The notes under the pieces are model-generated. The model was not told the origin of the DNA. It saw only the letters and a list, made by a program, of their open reading frames with translations, and made no database searches. Source: Littorina saxatilis (Eukaryota; Mollusca; Gastropoda; Littorinimorpha; Littorinidae). From it: 64,000 nt of DNA. This document shows positions 42,386-53,441 of the stretch, one piece after another. Each line of letters starts with the position of its first letter. Position 1 is the first letter of the stretch. A program made the position numbers and the translations under genes. The stretch covers positions 62,954,088 to 63,018,087 of the forward strand of contig NC_090261.1 of NCBI RefSeq assembly GCF_037325665.1, read 5' to 3'.

Positions 42386-42543
42386 ACACACACAACGTCT
42401 GTCTGTAGGATAACTGTACTTTTCACATTTATTATAATCATTAATAGACAGTCTCCAGTTCTGAAACACACACACAACGTCTGACTGTAGGATACCGGTG
42501 TACGTGTCACGTTCATTATGATCGTAATTCGACAGTCTCCACA
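42386..42543. repeat. ~80-bp tandem repeat including an acceptor
   Basis: Two full units, and a third remnant at 44161-44215, of AGGATAACTGTACTTTTCAC-like sequence with GACAGTCTCCAGTTCTG and AACACACACAACGTCTG. In minus orientation each unit carries GTGTGTTTCAG and ACTGGAGACTGTC, the acceptor and part of the exon at 41481-42385. Confidence 0.85.
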
Positions 42544-44163
42544 AACCTTGTTCTCTGGTGCACTGAGGAGCATGCAACAACTGCGACCTACAGGATGCAA
42601 CTTGCCCTCGAGAAGGTTGCAGCTTGGGCAGACAACTGGTGTGTAACCATCAACAGAGACAAGACAACAGCTACTCTCTTCACACTCTCTGCCAAAGTAC
42701 AACCTGGAAGACTGACGTTGGGTGACACGCCACTGAAGTTTGAAGACCAACAAACTTACCTCGGAGTCACATATGACAAACGCATGACATGGAAACATCA
42801 CATCATGAATGCGGTAGCAAAAGCCAGAAGAAAACTGAACATCATGAGGAAACTGGCAGGATCACAATGGGGCGCAAACGAAAAGATCCTCAAGACAGTG
42901 TACCAGGGGACCGTACGACCTCACCTTGAGTACGGATCTAGCTCTTGGGTGACAGCAGCCAAGACGCACCTTCAAGCCCTAGAGAAAGTCCAAAATCAAG
43001 CGCTGAGAATCATCACAGGCGCTATGAAGACAACCTCAATAGACAAGATGCAACAGGTGACCGGCATACCTCCACTCAGCAAGAGAAGAGAATGCAAAGC
43101 GATGGTACAAGACATCAAGTACCAGTGCATTCAAGACCACCAAATGAATGCAAGGATGAAGCAGCTCTCTTCTGGCAGGCTGAAGAGATTTATTCATTTA
43201 TAAAGGAGATTTCTATAGGCATAACTAAAAGCACTAACCGAGACGGTTGGCCTAGTGGTAAGGCGTCCGCCCCGTGATCGGGAGGTCGTGGGTTCGAACC
43301 CAGGCCGGGTCATACCTAAGACTTTAAAATTGGCAATCTAGTGGCTGCTCCGCCTGGCGTCTGGCATTATGGGGTTAGTGCTAGGACTGGTTGGTCCGGT
43401 AATGTGACTGGGTGAGACATGAAGCCTGTGCTGCGACTTCTGTCTTGTGTGTGGCGCACGTTATATGTCAAAGCAGCACCGCTGATAGTATGGCCCTTCG
43501 TGGTCGGCTGGGCGTTAAGCAAACAAACAAACAAACTAAAAGCACTATGCGCTTTGCGACTGAGACACGGGCCCTGAAGAGAGAACACCAAGCAAAGATG
43601 CCTGAACTGGTTACCCATCACACTTCTCCCTAGAAGAACCACCCTGGAAAAACAACCTTGAAAACGTGTCCATCCAGACCACAGTTCCTCATCTCACAAC
43701 AAAAGATGAACAGAGCGATGTGCAGAAGAAATATCTGACACTTGCCATGCTCGACGAAAGATACCCCCAAGAAGCATGGATGCGGGTCTTTACAGATGGG
43801 TCCGCCACAGACGCCGTCAAGAGAGGAGGAGCTGGTGTCTACATCCAACACCCCAGTGGAGAGTGGCAAGCAGAGGCTATACCAACTGGCCTCCACTGCA
43901 CCAACTACAGAGCAGAGGTAGAAGCGCTTATCCACGCAGCCAATACCATCAGCAGCAAGGTCAATCCCGACACCCAAGTTGTCTTCCTGACTGATGCCTT
44001 GTGTGTGCTGCAATTAGCAGTCAACAACAACAAACTGCCTCAACTTACAACACTTCATAACATCAAGTGTCTGAAGACTGTATTGCAGTGGGTCCCCTCA
44101 CACTGCGGGATAGAGGGGAACGAACAAGCGGATAAAATGGCCAAACTGGGTGCGGAGGACTGA
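42544..44163 (+). mobile_element. LINE fragment: RT end and RNase H, split by a SINE
   Basis: 42544-43222 encodes the part of a non-LTR RT just after its catalytic motif (NLVLWCTEEH, LEKVAAWADNWCVTINRDKT, YLGVTYDKRMTWKHHI, RPHLEYGSSSW, LEKVQNQALRIITGA). 43534-44163 encodes an RNase H (VFTDGSATDA, YRAEVEALIHAA, LQWVPSHCGIEGNEQADKMA) with D, E, D and H-type residues visible. An RNase H after RT fits I/R1/Loa/jockey-group LINEs. It is truncated at both ends and lies between copies of the ~80-bp repeat. Confidence 0.92.
43237..43533 (+). mobile_element. tRNA-derived SINE inside the LINE
   Basis: A-box TGGCCTAGTGGTAAGGCG and B-box GGGTTCGAACCC in the head, a body with CAAAGCAGCACCGCTGATA, and a GCAAACAAACAAAC tail. 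A perfect 14-bp target duplication AACTAAAAGCACTA flanks it (43223-43236, 43534-43547). Confidence 0.96.
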
Positions 44164-44599
44164 CGATAGGATAACGGTGTACTATACTTGATACATTCAT
44201 TATGATCACTTGTTATGTCAAGCTTTATAGTGTGTGGAGTTTGTGAACACTGACCAAGAGGGCTAGAAGTGGTATTAAGTTTCACATCTCATGGGCCATT
44301 GTCTAAAAGTGTTTACAAAAATCCTCGCAAATGTTTGCCGGGACGTTTAAAATCTTAGTCAATTAGTAAAAGTTGATTTTCTCTTTTTTAAATTTGTATT
44401 TATTCATTTATTTTTCTTTTCTTTTCAGTATCCAATGAAAATCTAAAGTAAAGCCAGTTTTCCCCCCGAATATAGAAACACTAGAAAATTTTATTCCTTG
44501 AAAAATATTATTGTGTTGCAGTGTTTTTCCCAGGGCTTCCGTCATTTACGCATACTTTTTTTTAATCTGACGCATTGTTCTGACGCCAGGCCGGTCGAA
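44164..44599. other. unassigned AT-rich sequence
   Basis: No gene or element recognised after the short repeat remnant. Confidence 0.5.
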
Positions 44600-44755
44600 T
44601 GTGCGAAGTTTTGACACGGGGATGTCCGATAGTTTTGACACGTGGGATGTCCGATAGTTTTGACACGTGGGATGTCCGATAGTTTTGACACGTGGAATGT
44701 CCGATAGTTTTGACACGTGGGATGTCCGATAGTTTTGACACGTGGGATGTCTTCT
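44600..44755. repeat. 26-bp minisatellite, six units
   Basis: Units of GATGTCCGATAGTTTTGACA plus CGTGGG. Confidence 0.95.
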
Positions 44756-45307
44756 GACATAGCAATTTTGCAGCCCGGAAATGTTGACCGATATAATAAA
44801 TTGTGAACCCAGGTCCAATTAACTGACCTATTGTCCTCTGTGTCCATGTCTGTGTTGTAAATGCTTTTATTGATAATAAAGTTATTCAAGACTTGATTAT
44901 GTCTATTTTTATCATATATGTGGATGACAGAAAAAGATATACATTTATTGTCTACTTAATTTAATTGCGAGGCAACCTATATTGTACATGATGTGTACAC
45001 AATTTATATACTGTACCGGCAGCACAGCTACGGTCAAAACCGTTGCAAAACACAAACCACACTACCGTTAGGGGTCTTACAGAATTAACAAAATTCCAAA
45101 ACTCCAACAAAAATTTGGAATTGGGTGGGTGGGTTAGCCATCAATTTGGAATCTTGATTTTTTTTGGAAACTCAACAAAATATTATTTTGCAACCTTTCC
45201 CGCGCCTGTAGTGAGTGACAATCCTTGGTATCATTAATACAACGTTCAAAGAAAGGGTAAACAGTGTTCAGTATCATGTCAACTTGCTAAAATAAGAAAT
45301 GTGAATA

Positions 45308-45694
45308 CCCCCCGCGGGTTAGGGGGAGTTCCATATTGGTTGGGACGAGAAAGAATTTGCCCGATGCTCCCCAGCATGTCGTAAGAGGCGACTAACGGAT
45401 TCTGTTTCTCCTTTTACCCTTGTTAAGTGTTTCTTGTATAGAATATAGTCAATTTTTGTAAAGATTTTAGTCAAGCAGTATGTAAGAAATGTTAAGTCCT
45501 TTGTACTGGAAACTTGCATTCTCCCAGTAAGGTAATATATTGTACTACGTTGCAAGCCCCTGGAGCAAATTTTTGATTAGTGCTTTTGTGAACAAGAAAC
45601 AATTGACAAGTGGCTCTATCCCATCTCCCCCTTTCCCCCGTCGCGATATAACCTTCGTGGTTGAAAACGACGTTAAACACCAAATAAAGAAAGA
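45308..45694 (+). mobile_element. SINE-like retroposon (CCCGCGGGTTAGGGGGA family)
   Basis: It is flanked by the direct repeat AAGAAATGTGAATA (45294-45307, 45695-45708). Ends ACGACGTTAAACACCAAATA plus AAAG(n). Nested inside the TIR element. Confidence 0.93.
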
Positions 45695-45748
45695 AAGAAA
45701 TGTGAATATAAAGCAGTGGCTGAAGGTTGAGAGGGAAGAGAATAAAAG

Positions 45749-45822
45749 ACAGCAATTGAACTGTACTCACCACTAAACGTCCATTTACGGTAGTGGCGAG
45801 TACAGTTCAATTGCTCTCTGTT
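45749..45822. repeat. imperfect hairpin upstream of the zinc-finger pseudogene
   Basis: Arms AGCAATTGAACTGTACTCAC and GCGAGTACAGTTCAATTGCT around a loop with TAAACGTCCATTTACGG. It lies about 105 bp before the ATG at 45928. Confidence 0.85.
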
Positions 45823-45927
45823 ATTAAAATAAGAAACCCGAGTTTAATAATGTTCACTACATGGTGTATGTGTGGCCGGTGGATTTGGACAACTTTTCCC
45901 GCATAGACGAATATCAAACCACTGAAA

Positions 45928-46568
45928 ATGTCGACTTCAGAATTAGAGTGCATCTTTCAAACACCATCTTCTCGGTATGAATCCTTCGTCAATATGTACT
46001 GCCAACTTCACAAAAAGTCGTCGAGACAAGATCGGTTCAAGGCAGCACAGGCCGAGTCGATTGCTGCAAAGAAATGTGGCTGTGTTGACGCTGTGTTTGA
46101 CGCCATGGACAAGGAAATCAAGACGACAGTCGACCCAGACACCCAGAGGAATAAGTTCCGTGATTTCTTCACAGTAAAGAAAACAACGACTACTGCCGAG
46201 TGCTGGTAGGTTTTCTCTTCCAATCCCACTCGTCAACAGACCATCTGAGGTTCGGGGCGATCCCAGAAAGAAGCCAGCCATTATTGATGCCACCAAATGT
46301 GCCCATCTTTACAGCTTCTTGGACGACATCGGTGTTGATGCTGCAAAACTCCTGACTCCAGATGTCACAACTGCACAGAACGAAATGCGCACGTGGCAAG
46401 CGTGAGTCTGACCGTGACATCGACGGTACTCCACCAGCCAAAAAGACCAAATACTACACCACCTGCAGAGTTTGTGACAAGACTTTCCCCAGCCCACACT
46501 ACCTCAACAAGCATAAGACAGAAACTGGACATAGTTTTTTCCCAGAGGCCATCTTGTCTGCACTCTGA
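45928..46568 (+). pseudogene. decayed C2H2 zinc-finger gene
   Basis: It opens with MSTSELECIFQTPSSRYESF, continues with RKKPAIIDATKCAHLYSFLD in another frame and TPPAKKTKYYTTCRVCDKTF ... HYLNKHKTETGH in a third, ending SFFPEAILSAL-stop. The last part has C-x2-C-x12-H-x5-H, a C2H2 finger. At least two frame changes interrupt it (between 46200-46250 and near 46400), so it is probably a pseudogene. AATAAA lies downstream at about 46778. I do not recognise the family. Confidence 0.6.
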
Positions 46569-46985
46569 ATCTGTTGTTGGTGCTTGTGTGGACGCTCATG
46601 CAGAGCAGTACATTAGTCCTGTGCTTCTTTTGGGTGGGTGGGTGGGAGAAAGGGGGAGACTCTAGTCGGTTGTGCAAATAGTATTTAACCATGGGTGTGA
46701 ATGTGAGTGTGGACGTGGCGGATATCTGATTTACTGCAACATTCAAAACAAAATCATGTGCTTTTGCATTTTGGAAATAAATTCTATTGATTGATTGATA
46801 TTGATAAAAAGCAGTAGCAAGCGATTCCATTTTTTTTTTTTTGGAATGGGGGGTGGGTGGGTGTGTTCTGTTGATTCCAAATTTTTTTTGGAGTTTTGGA
46901 ATTTTTTTAATTCTGTAAGACCCCTTAGGCTTTTTTCTCTCTTTCTTTTTAACGTTGACTGGTAATCGAGACGAGGTACGTGTGA

Positions 46986-47625
46986 CCCCCCCGCGGGTTA
47001 GGGGGAGTCCCATATTGGTTGGGACTAGAAAGAATTTACCCGATGCTACCCAGCATGTCGTAAGAGGCGACTAACGGTTCTGTTTCTTCTCTTCTTTTGT
47101 CTTATTTCTGCCTTACCAGTCCTTTCACCTATATTTCCTTCCAAGAAAACTCTCCCTACTATTCCCTGCAGTTTTCCAATTCTTTTCTTGTTGTCTTATT
47201 TCTACCTGACTGGATCCATCACCTTTATTTCACTTACCAAAAGTCTTCTTTTCCACATCCTTATTTCTCTGCACCCCGCATGTCGTATGAGGCGACTAAC
47301 GGATTCTGTTTCTCCTTTAACCCTTGTTAAGTGGTTCTTGTATAGAATATAGTCAATGTTTGTAAAGATTTTAGTCAAGCAGTATGTAAGAAATGTTTAG
47401 TCCTTTGTACTGGAAACTTGCATTCTCCCAGTAAGGTCATATATTGTACTACGTTGCAAGCCCCTGGAGCAATTTTTTGATTAGTGCTTTTGTGAACAAG
47501 AAACACTTAACAAGTGGCTCTATCCCATCTCCCCCCTTTCCCCTATCCCATCTCCCCCTTTCCCTCGTCGCGATATAACCTTCGTGGTTGAAAACGACGT
47601 TAAACACCAAATAAAGAAAGAAAGA
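46986..47625 (+). mobile_element. SINE-like retroposon with internal insertion
   Basis: Same family as 45308-45694. After CATGTCGTAAGAGGCGACTA a pyrimidine-rich block of about 200 bp intervenes and the CGTATGAGGCGACTAACGG string is repeated, so the copy is longer. GAGACGAGG on both sides may be the target duplication. Confidence 0.85.
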
Positions 47626-47641
47626 GACGAGGGTGTGGTGT

Positions 47642-49735
47642 ATATGTTCTGCGCGAAGTTAGAATCCGGTTCCATTCTAGAATGGACCGGGTCCAAGTTG
47701 GAATTCTAACCCTGCGCAAGTACAGGGGTGCCATTCTAGAATGGTACCCTTGTTGCTGGTCCATTCATCGCGAGAGTGAATAAAGGGGGCCGTAATGTTT
47801 GTAGGTAAGACAGAGTTGTCTTCCCTTGAATTATCTCCACCTGCACCTTCCCTTTGATAAAATGGGGCTGATTTGTCTACCCCTGAAAAAAATCCTTTGG
47901 CGATCTTGCGATGTCATGTCATGTCAAGAAAGTTGACACTCCTGAGTACGCAATAAACAAAGGCAGACCATAGCAAGGGGGACTACCAGGGCGGTAATGT
48001 TTGCAGGGCAGTTGTTTTTGTGATGAGAGCCGGTTGCGGCCGCTTGCAATGTCAGCGCTGTCTCCCTCTCGGAAATGTCCGGTTTTTTGACAATTTTTTT
48101 GACAGACAGACAGACAGACGGTCAGACCGACTAACCGACAGACAGACCAACAGAAGGACAGAGTGAGTTATAGAGCTGTTGTCACAGGTTTAAAAAAAAG
48201 TTGACATTAACAAAAACAGAAATCAACAACAACTTTTGTCTGGTTTTATAATATTATGGGAAAACATTGAAAGCAATTCATAGTAGTAGTACTACCACAA
48301 CAAATACTCTCAAAGGGGAATTCCATGCCTAAAAGTTTGACAGTTTTTATTTAATCTATCAGAATCCCTACCTTCCAAACTGTGATATGCCCACGTTTCA
48401 AACTCCTACAACCCTGCATTACTACTACACAAAAGAACAAAGTTCCAAGAATTATATCCTGGTGCACATTTATTTGTAGAGGAAGTACCAATCATTCAAG
48501 AGAGTTCACTTGATTTACAAATGGATTGGAGGTCTGTCATTTCCAAGCAACTGAATTGTAGCTTAAAATCAGTGAATACCCTTTATTTCTGACCAAGCCT
48601 CATTGCAATGACAGTCAATTAATTTTTCTCTCCAAAATCACAACATTATACCATGTCATACTTTCAAATAACCTCTAATTGCCCTTGAAAAAAATACAGG
48701 CTCCTGACGTTCTCAGTGCCCAGTGACGGCAGAGATTGACGAATTGCAATTCAACCGTGTAGCAAGATGACACCACTTGAGCCAGAGGTCAACTAATGAT
48801 TAGTAATGACATTCCAATTCACAGCATCTTGATTGACAAGCTTGATTTTCCGTAATAACTGTGGAAAGTCAGAATTTTCAAAAATTTTCCCTGAAAAGCA
48901 TAAATACTCGAAGCTCAGCGTTCACAAATGAATCAAATGAAAGAATGAAATCGATGATTAGATGCCACAAGACCTTATGTCGAAATACAAACGCCAGTTA
49001 TGGGATGATATGTCATTTTGGAGAAAACAGAGACGATTTTCTACAGAAACTAGCCTCGCCTTTGCCGATTTTCGTGGGGCCCACCGCAGCCAATTGCTTT
49101 CGTTGTGGTCGGCGCTCATAACGAGGGGTTTGCTATGGCTGCGAGTCTTGTGGTCAAAGCAGCACCTGATAGAACGTTAAAGCTAGTTAAAAAAAATAAA
49201 ATAAAAATAAAAAAAAGCCTTTCCCTCGCTCAAACTGTATAGTCATATTATATATCGATACAAAGCTAAAGACTTTATCTTCACAATTCAGAAGACCAAC
49301 TTCATGTATATGAATAAGATTAAAAGTTACAAGCGAGATCGGCAAAACACTGTCAGTCCGGAAATTTCCGTTCGTAGCGATCAGTGCTGAGTGTCTCTCA
49401 AAATCGTAATCACTTTCAGAACATCACAATCCCAATTCACGATGTCTTTGAGTAAAGTGTAAAAAACCCGAGAAAAAAACCCCAACCAAACACACAAAAA
49501 ACAAAAACAAACAGAAAATCCACATTTGTGGCTTTGGCTGTGTGATAGTCTAACTGAAATGACTATTCCAACTTGGACCCAAATTCCAACCTTGCGCACG
49601 GCCGATTCTAGAATGGACCAGCAACAAGGGTACCATTCTAGAATGGCACCCCTGTACTTGCGCAGGGTTAGAATTCCAACTTGGACCCGGTCCATTCTAG
49701 AATGGAACCGGATTCTAACTTCGCGCAGAACATAT
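47642..49735. mobile_element. TIR element with perfect 125-bp inverted ends
   Basis: 47642-47766 and 49611-49735 are exact reverse complements. Each arm contains two CCATTCTAGAATGG palindromes, plus GTTCTGCGCGAAGTTAGAAT at the tip. ATAT lies at both tips and may be the target duplication. The interior has no frame longer than about 90 codons, so it is non-autonomous. Superfamily not assigned. Confidence 0.9.
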
Positions 49736-49854
49736 GCATGAATATAAATGCATGTGCTCTGACCTTCAACGTACTCTTAGCGCATAACCACTTCATGTCC
49801 CAAATAGAAACTTATTCTGGGGACACAAATAGAAACTTTACTACTTCAACGTAT

Positions 49855-50125
49855 TCGCTGGTTCGAATCCGGGTCGGGACGGACACGGGTCAACTTTATG
49901 TGCAGACCCAGAGACGGTATCCATCTCCCACCCCCGTGTCACCACAATGGCACGTTAAAGATCTTGGTCATTCTACCATAAGTGCAGATGGCTGATACCA
50001 CCTAAACACGCATACATCAAAAGCCGTGAGGGCGTAAAAACTCGAATCGTATAAACCAATTCATGTCCAATATAGGCAATTAAGACCTGACGGACAATAA
50101 GCCCCTTAAAATTTACTTTTTTTTT
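49855..50125 (+). mobile_element. tRNA-derived SINE, 5'-truncated
   Basis: It starts at a B-box (GGTTCGAATCCGGGTCGGGA) and runs through CACAATGGCACGTTAAAGAT and GCAGATGGCTGATACCACC to a T run at 50119. The A-box is missing. Confidence 0.7.
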
Positions 50126-50704
50126 TTTTTTTTTTCAACGTATTCCTTCTGGTGAGATTATCCGTTGTTCGTCACCACGGAGTTTCGATGGCTCGTCGAC
50201 TGTACTAGCCTCGCGCAATACTGCCGTGTCCGTCCGGACTTGTATGAAGGAAAAACACTGCCAGTGGCCACATAATTAATTTCAGATGAAACACCAACTT
50301 GTGCTGCAGAAAAATGGCGAAATCTGTGTCCAGAAAGTGCCCGACACTTAATCTGCACGTGTGTGCTGCACAAACCTCTTCCATTTTCACAAGAGACTCG
50401 GATTGTTATGAGGGAACATGACTGTGCTAGGTAAAGCTTGGGGACACTGACGAGTCAGTTGTTGCAGATTGCGGCTGCACTCCACCGAGACATTCTTTTC
50501 GGGCATACAGTGGTGACTTTTCTGTATGGAAATCACGCTGGTACAGTGGTAGAATCAACACAAAAACTTGTGACGTCACAGTGAACCTGACGTCACAGTG
50601 AACCAAAAACCACGTGACCACACATTGACCCCAGCTGGCTTGTCTTGGTTAGCCCCGCACAAACAAATCTTCAACTTCAACAACAACAATTTTTTTTCAA
50701 TTTT
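50126..50704. other. unassigned
   Basis: No gene recognised. TGACGTCACAGTGAACC is tandemly doubled at about 50571-50605. Confidence 0.5.
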
Positions 50705-50750
50705 TGGCTCACGTAAGTGTAGCCTATGCGATCATAACTTTGTCTGTCTG

Positions 50751-50782
<32 letters not shown>

Positions 50783-51024
50783 TATGTGCGTGTGTATGTC
50801 TGTGGTAGAAACTCTAACATTTTGAAGACGTCACATTACATTGACGTCACATTATGACGTAAGAGGGTTAGACGTCACGCGAAGGAAGTACTGAAAGTCT
50901 CGCTCATTATTATTTTGAGCGCGCCGAGACTAGTTGGCAGTCGTGTCCCTGTGTAAGTAGGCTACATCAGACAGACAGATCTATAGATCTAGTGTCTCGC
51001 TTTCTTGCACAGTTTCACCTATTC

Positions 51025-51099
<75 letters not shown>

Positions 51100-51147
51100 C
51101 GGAGTGATTGAGTTTGTGTTACTGTTTGTCGATTTCTTACGTGAGCC
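50705..51147 (+). mobile_element. element D, copy 1 (GGCTCACGTAAG ends)
   Basis: 12-bp inverted ends GGCTCACGTAAG/CTTACGTGAGCC. Inside are a CGTG(n) run, TTAGACGTCACGCGAAGGA, GAGACTAGTTGGCAG and a long GT run. Copy 2 is at 51591-51994. Non-autonomous. Confidence 0.85.
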
Positions 51148-51590
51148 TTGATGGCTTCGCCTCTTGTCTTAAATATTTTTCCTGAGATGTTTGTAACATT
51201 TGGCATTCGATATTCAAGTTTTTGGAGGTACTTCAAAACCTTGGACTTTTCCTAACATTTACTGTCAAAACTTGACTAAATGTAAAAATGGGGAGTAAAA
51301 ATTTTGTGGAGGGAGTAATTTTTTCGTGCCTTGGGGAGTTCTTTTTTTGTACGGAAGGTGTACTCGCAGGAAGAATTTCGTACGAAATTTGTACTCCGGA
51401 GTAAATTTTTCGTGGAGTAAAAATTTCATGTTACACCGTCACTGATCTTGGCCCTGCCGTCATATTACGATTCTCGGCCTCGTTGATCTTGTATTTTATA
51501 AACAAAAAAACACCCGCTTCGATAGTACTGATGAGCGACCTTGGGTACCTTACATTCATGGGGCCAAATTTATCCAACCAATTCAGTTTT

Positions 51591-51908
51591 GGCTCACGTA
51601 AGTGTAGCCTATGCGATGCTAACTTTTGTCTGTCTGTGCGTGCGTGCGTGTGTGTGTGATAGAAACTTTAACATTTCCGAGTCTATGGATAAAGCTCGCA
51701 TAAGAAGATTACGTCTCGGTCAAAAGTGTTTGACGTGTGTGATAGAAACTTTAACATTTGAAGACGTCACATTATGACGTAAGAGGGTTAGACGTCACGC
51801 GAAGGAATTACTGAAAGTCTCGGTCATTGTTATTGTGAGCGGGCCGAGACTAGTTGGCAGATCTAGTGTCTCGCTTCAGTTCTTGCACAGTTTCACCTAT
51901 GGCTATGC

Positions 51909-51947
<39 letters not shown>

Positions 51948-51994
51948 CGGAGTGATTGAGTTTGTGTTACTGTTTGTCGATTTCTTACGTGAGC
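51591..51994 (+). mobile_element. element D, copy 2
   Basis: Same ends and order of modules as copy 1, in the same orientation, about 440 bp further on. It differs mainly in microsatellite length and a small duplication. Confidence 0.87.
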
Positions 51995-52684
51995 CTTGAA
52001 GGCTTCGCCTCTTGTTTTAATTAAACTTAGAAATTTGATTCATCCTAAAATGTTTCCCTTCTCATTCAAGGGACGTAACCACTCGATCGGTACACGTTTT
52101 TGAAGAAATCGATTTTTTTGGCGGTGAAATCTATTTAAATTTCACCACCAATTTTCTTCACATGCAAAAAACTGACATGCTTTTTGTCCTTAAATAATTT
52201 CACTTAATTAATTTTACCAGGAAACAACATTTCAGTCTCGAGTATAAATCGAGGGGGTAATATGACGGCAGGGCGAAGATGACGGCGTCACTACTGACTC
52301 GACTGACGGGCTTCACCGCGGACTGGACTGAAGCCGGACCGTGACCGTGCACTGCCGCGGCTGAGCCTGTTGAGCAACAAGATATAAATGTCAATTTAAA
52401 ATGTCGAATGTTATGTTATACCTTCTTGACTTGACTGTTAGTTGTTGTTTTTCCTTGGAACGTCATTCATTTGAATCTTCTTCAAAGCCAGACAATTTGA
52501 AAAATGGCGCCAACGACTGACTTGACCCAAAACTTGAAGTTAAAAGGTCAAGTCAGTTCCGGAATGTTTATTTTTATATATAAGAAGATTAAAAATGTAT
52601 TAGCAATAAAATTCTTCACGAGACTACGTTTACATGCAAGAATTCTTACATGTATTGATGTGGGATAAGGGTAATGAACGAAGT
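51995..52684. other. CLASRP upstream region
   Basis: No coding gene recognised. A 64-codon minus-strand frame at 52200-52394 has no family likeness. Confidence 0.5.
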
Positions 52685-52694
52685 TCTCGCGAGA
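52685..52694 (+). promoter_or_regulatory. TCTCGCGAGA core promoter motif
   Basis: A perfect 10-bp palindrome TCTCGCGAGA just upstream of the presumed first exon of CLASRP. The motif is known from TATA-less promoters of housekeeping genes, studied mainly in vertebrates. It is the only such site I noticed in the window. Confidence 0.75.
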
Positions 52695-52788
52695 CTGAAA
52701 GAGAGTCGATTTGCAAATGGCGGCGGCGAGTGTGGTGGAAGGCGAAAAACCGACAGATTTGTGCTTTCCTTTTTAACTTCTGGTTGTG
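52695..52788 (+). other. CLASRP: CLASRP noncoding first exon (start approximate)
   Basis: GC-rich segment with GCAAATGGCGGCGGCGAGTG ending at TTGTG|GTGAGC, a good donor. It would join the acceptor at 53324 and supply the 5' UTR. It contains a 19-codon upstream frame, MAAASVVEGEKPTDLCFPF-stop (52717-52776). Confidence 0.6.
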
Positions 52789-53324
52789 GTGAGCATTGTT
52801 GGCTTCATCGTGCTTGCTAGAGCAGTATTATCGACATATATATATCCATGCGCTGTCTTTGTCCCTTTTGTGAGATTTGTATCAGTAATTGCGTTAAATA
52901 CAAATTAGGCCTACATACGACTAGACCATGATTGAATTTTTAATTTTGAAGTCCAATCAAATGTTCTTCCAGTTTCACCCCACGTATGGTCTGCTGCATG
53001 GTAAAGTCCTGATTCACAGTTCACTCACTTGTTCATAGATGTGCCTGTCGAATTAACTTCTCCAATCTGATCATGTCTATCGGAAGCACGCACTTTTCAC
53101 TTAAAAACCATCAAGAATACAGGCTAAATATGCAGAATTATGGTCTTAGCTTTTTCTCTCTCATCTTAAACAGCCTCACATTTTCCATCTATTCGATGTG
53201 CACTGCAGCTATAACAGTATCAGTCATGCATAAATTGCGTCTTGGTATTTTTTGGTTGTTATGCATCAGAAACAAAAAACGCTGACTATCTGAAATAACC
53301 TGCTTGTTGATGGTGTATGTGCAG

Positions 53325-53441
53325 GTGATCTGTTGCGTCAAGATGTGGCACGAGGCGCGGAGACAGGAGAAGAAAATCCGGGGCCTCATGGTGGACTTTA
53401 AAAAGAGAGCGGACCGAAGGCGAGAGTACTATGAAAAAATT
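53325..53441 (+). CDS. CLASRP: CLASRP exon 2, first coding exon (CDS 53343-53441)
   Basis: CLASRP (also SFRS16/SWAP2) is a nuclear SR-related protein that binds CLK4 and influences alternative splicing. After acceptor TATGTGCAG and 18 nt of leader, the ATG (A at -3) opens MWHEARRQEKKIRGLMVDFK then KRADRRREYYEKI, a near match to the human N-terminus MWHEARKHERKLRGMMVDYK. Phase 0 donor ATT|GTAAGT. The rest of the protein (RS-rich region and C-terminal part) lies beyond the window. Confidence 0.93.

Larger units (their letters stand above)
45071..46924 (+). mobile_element. PIF/Harbinger-like TIR element with gene cargo
   Basis: The ends GGGGTCTTACAGAATTA and its reverse complement extend as about 50-bp inverted repeats with few mismatches. 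TTA lies on both sides (45068-45070, 46925-46927), the 3-bp target typical of PIF/Harbinger. Inside are a nested SINE, a hairpin and a decayed zinc-finger gene. No DDE transposase is visible, so the superfamily call rests on ends and target only. Confidence 0.78.

Noticed and set aside
43237-43320. A functional tRNA gene
   Set aside because: A and B boxes are present, but the sequence continues into a SINE body and tail flanked by a target duplication.
52200-52394. Small minus-strand frame as a gene divergent from CLASRP
   Set aside because: No domain, no conserved motif and no convincing start or splice signals.
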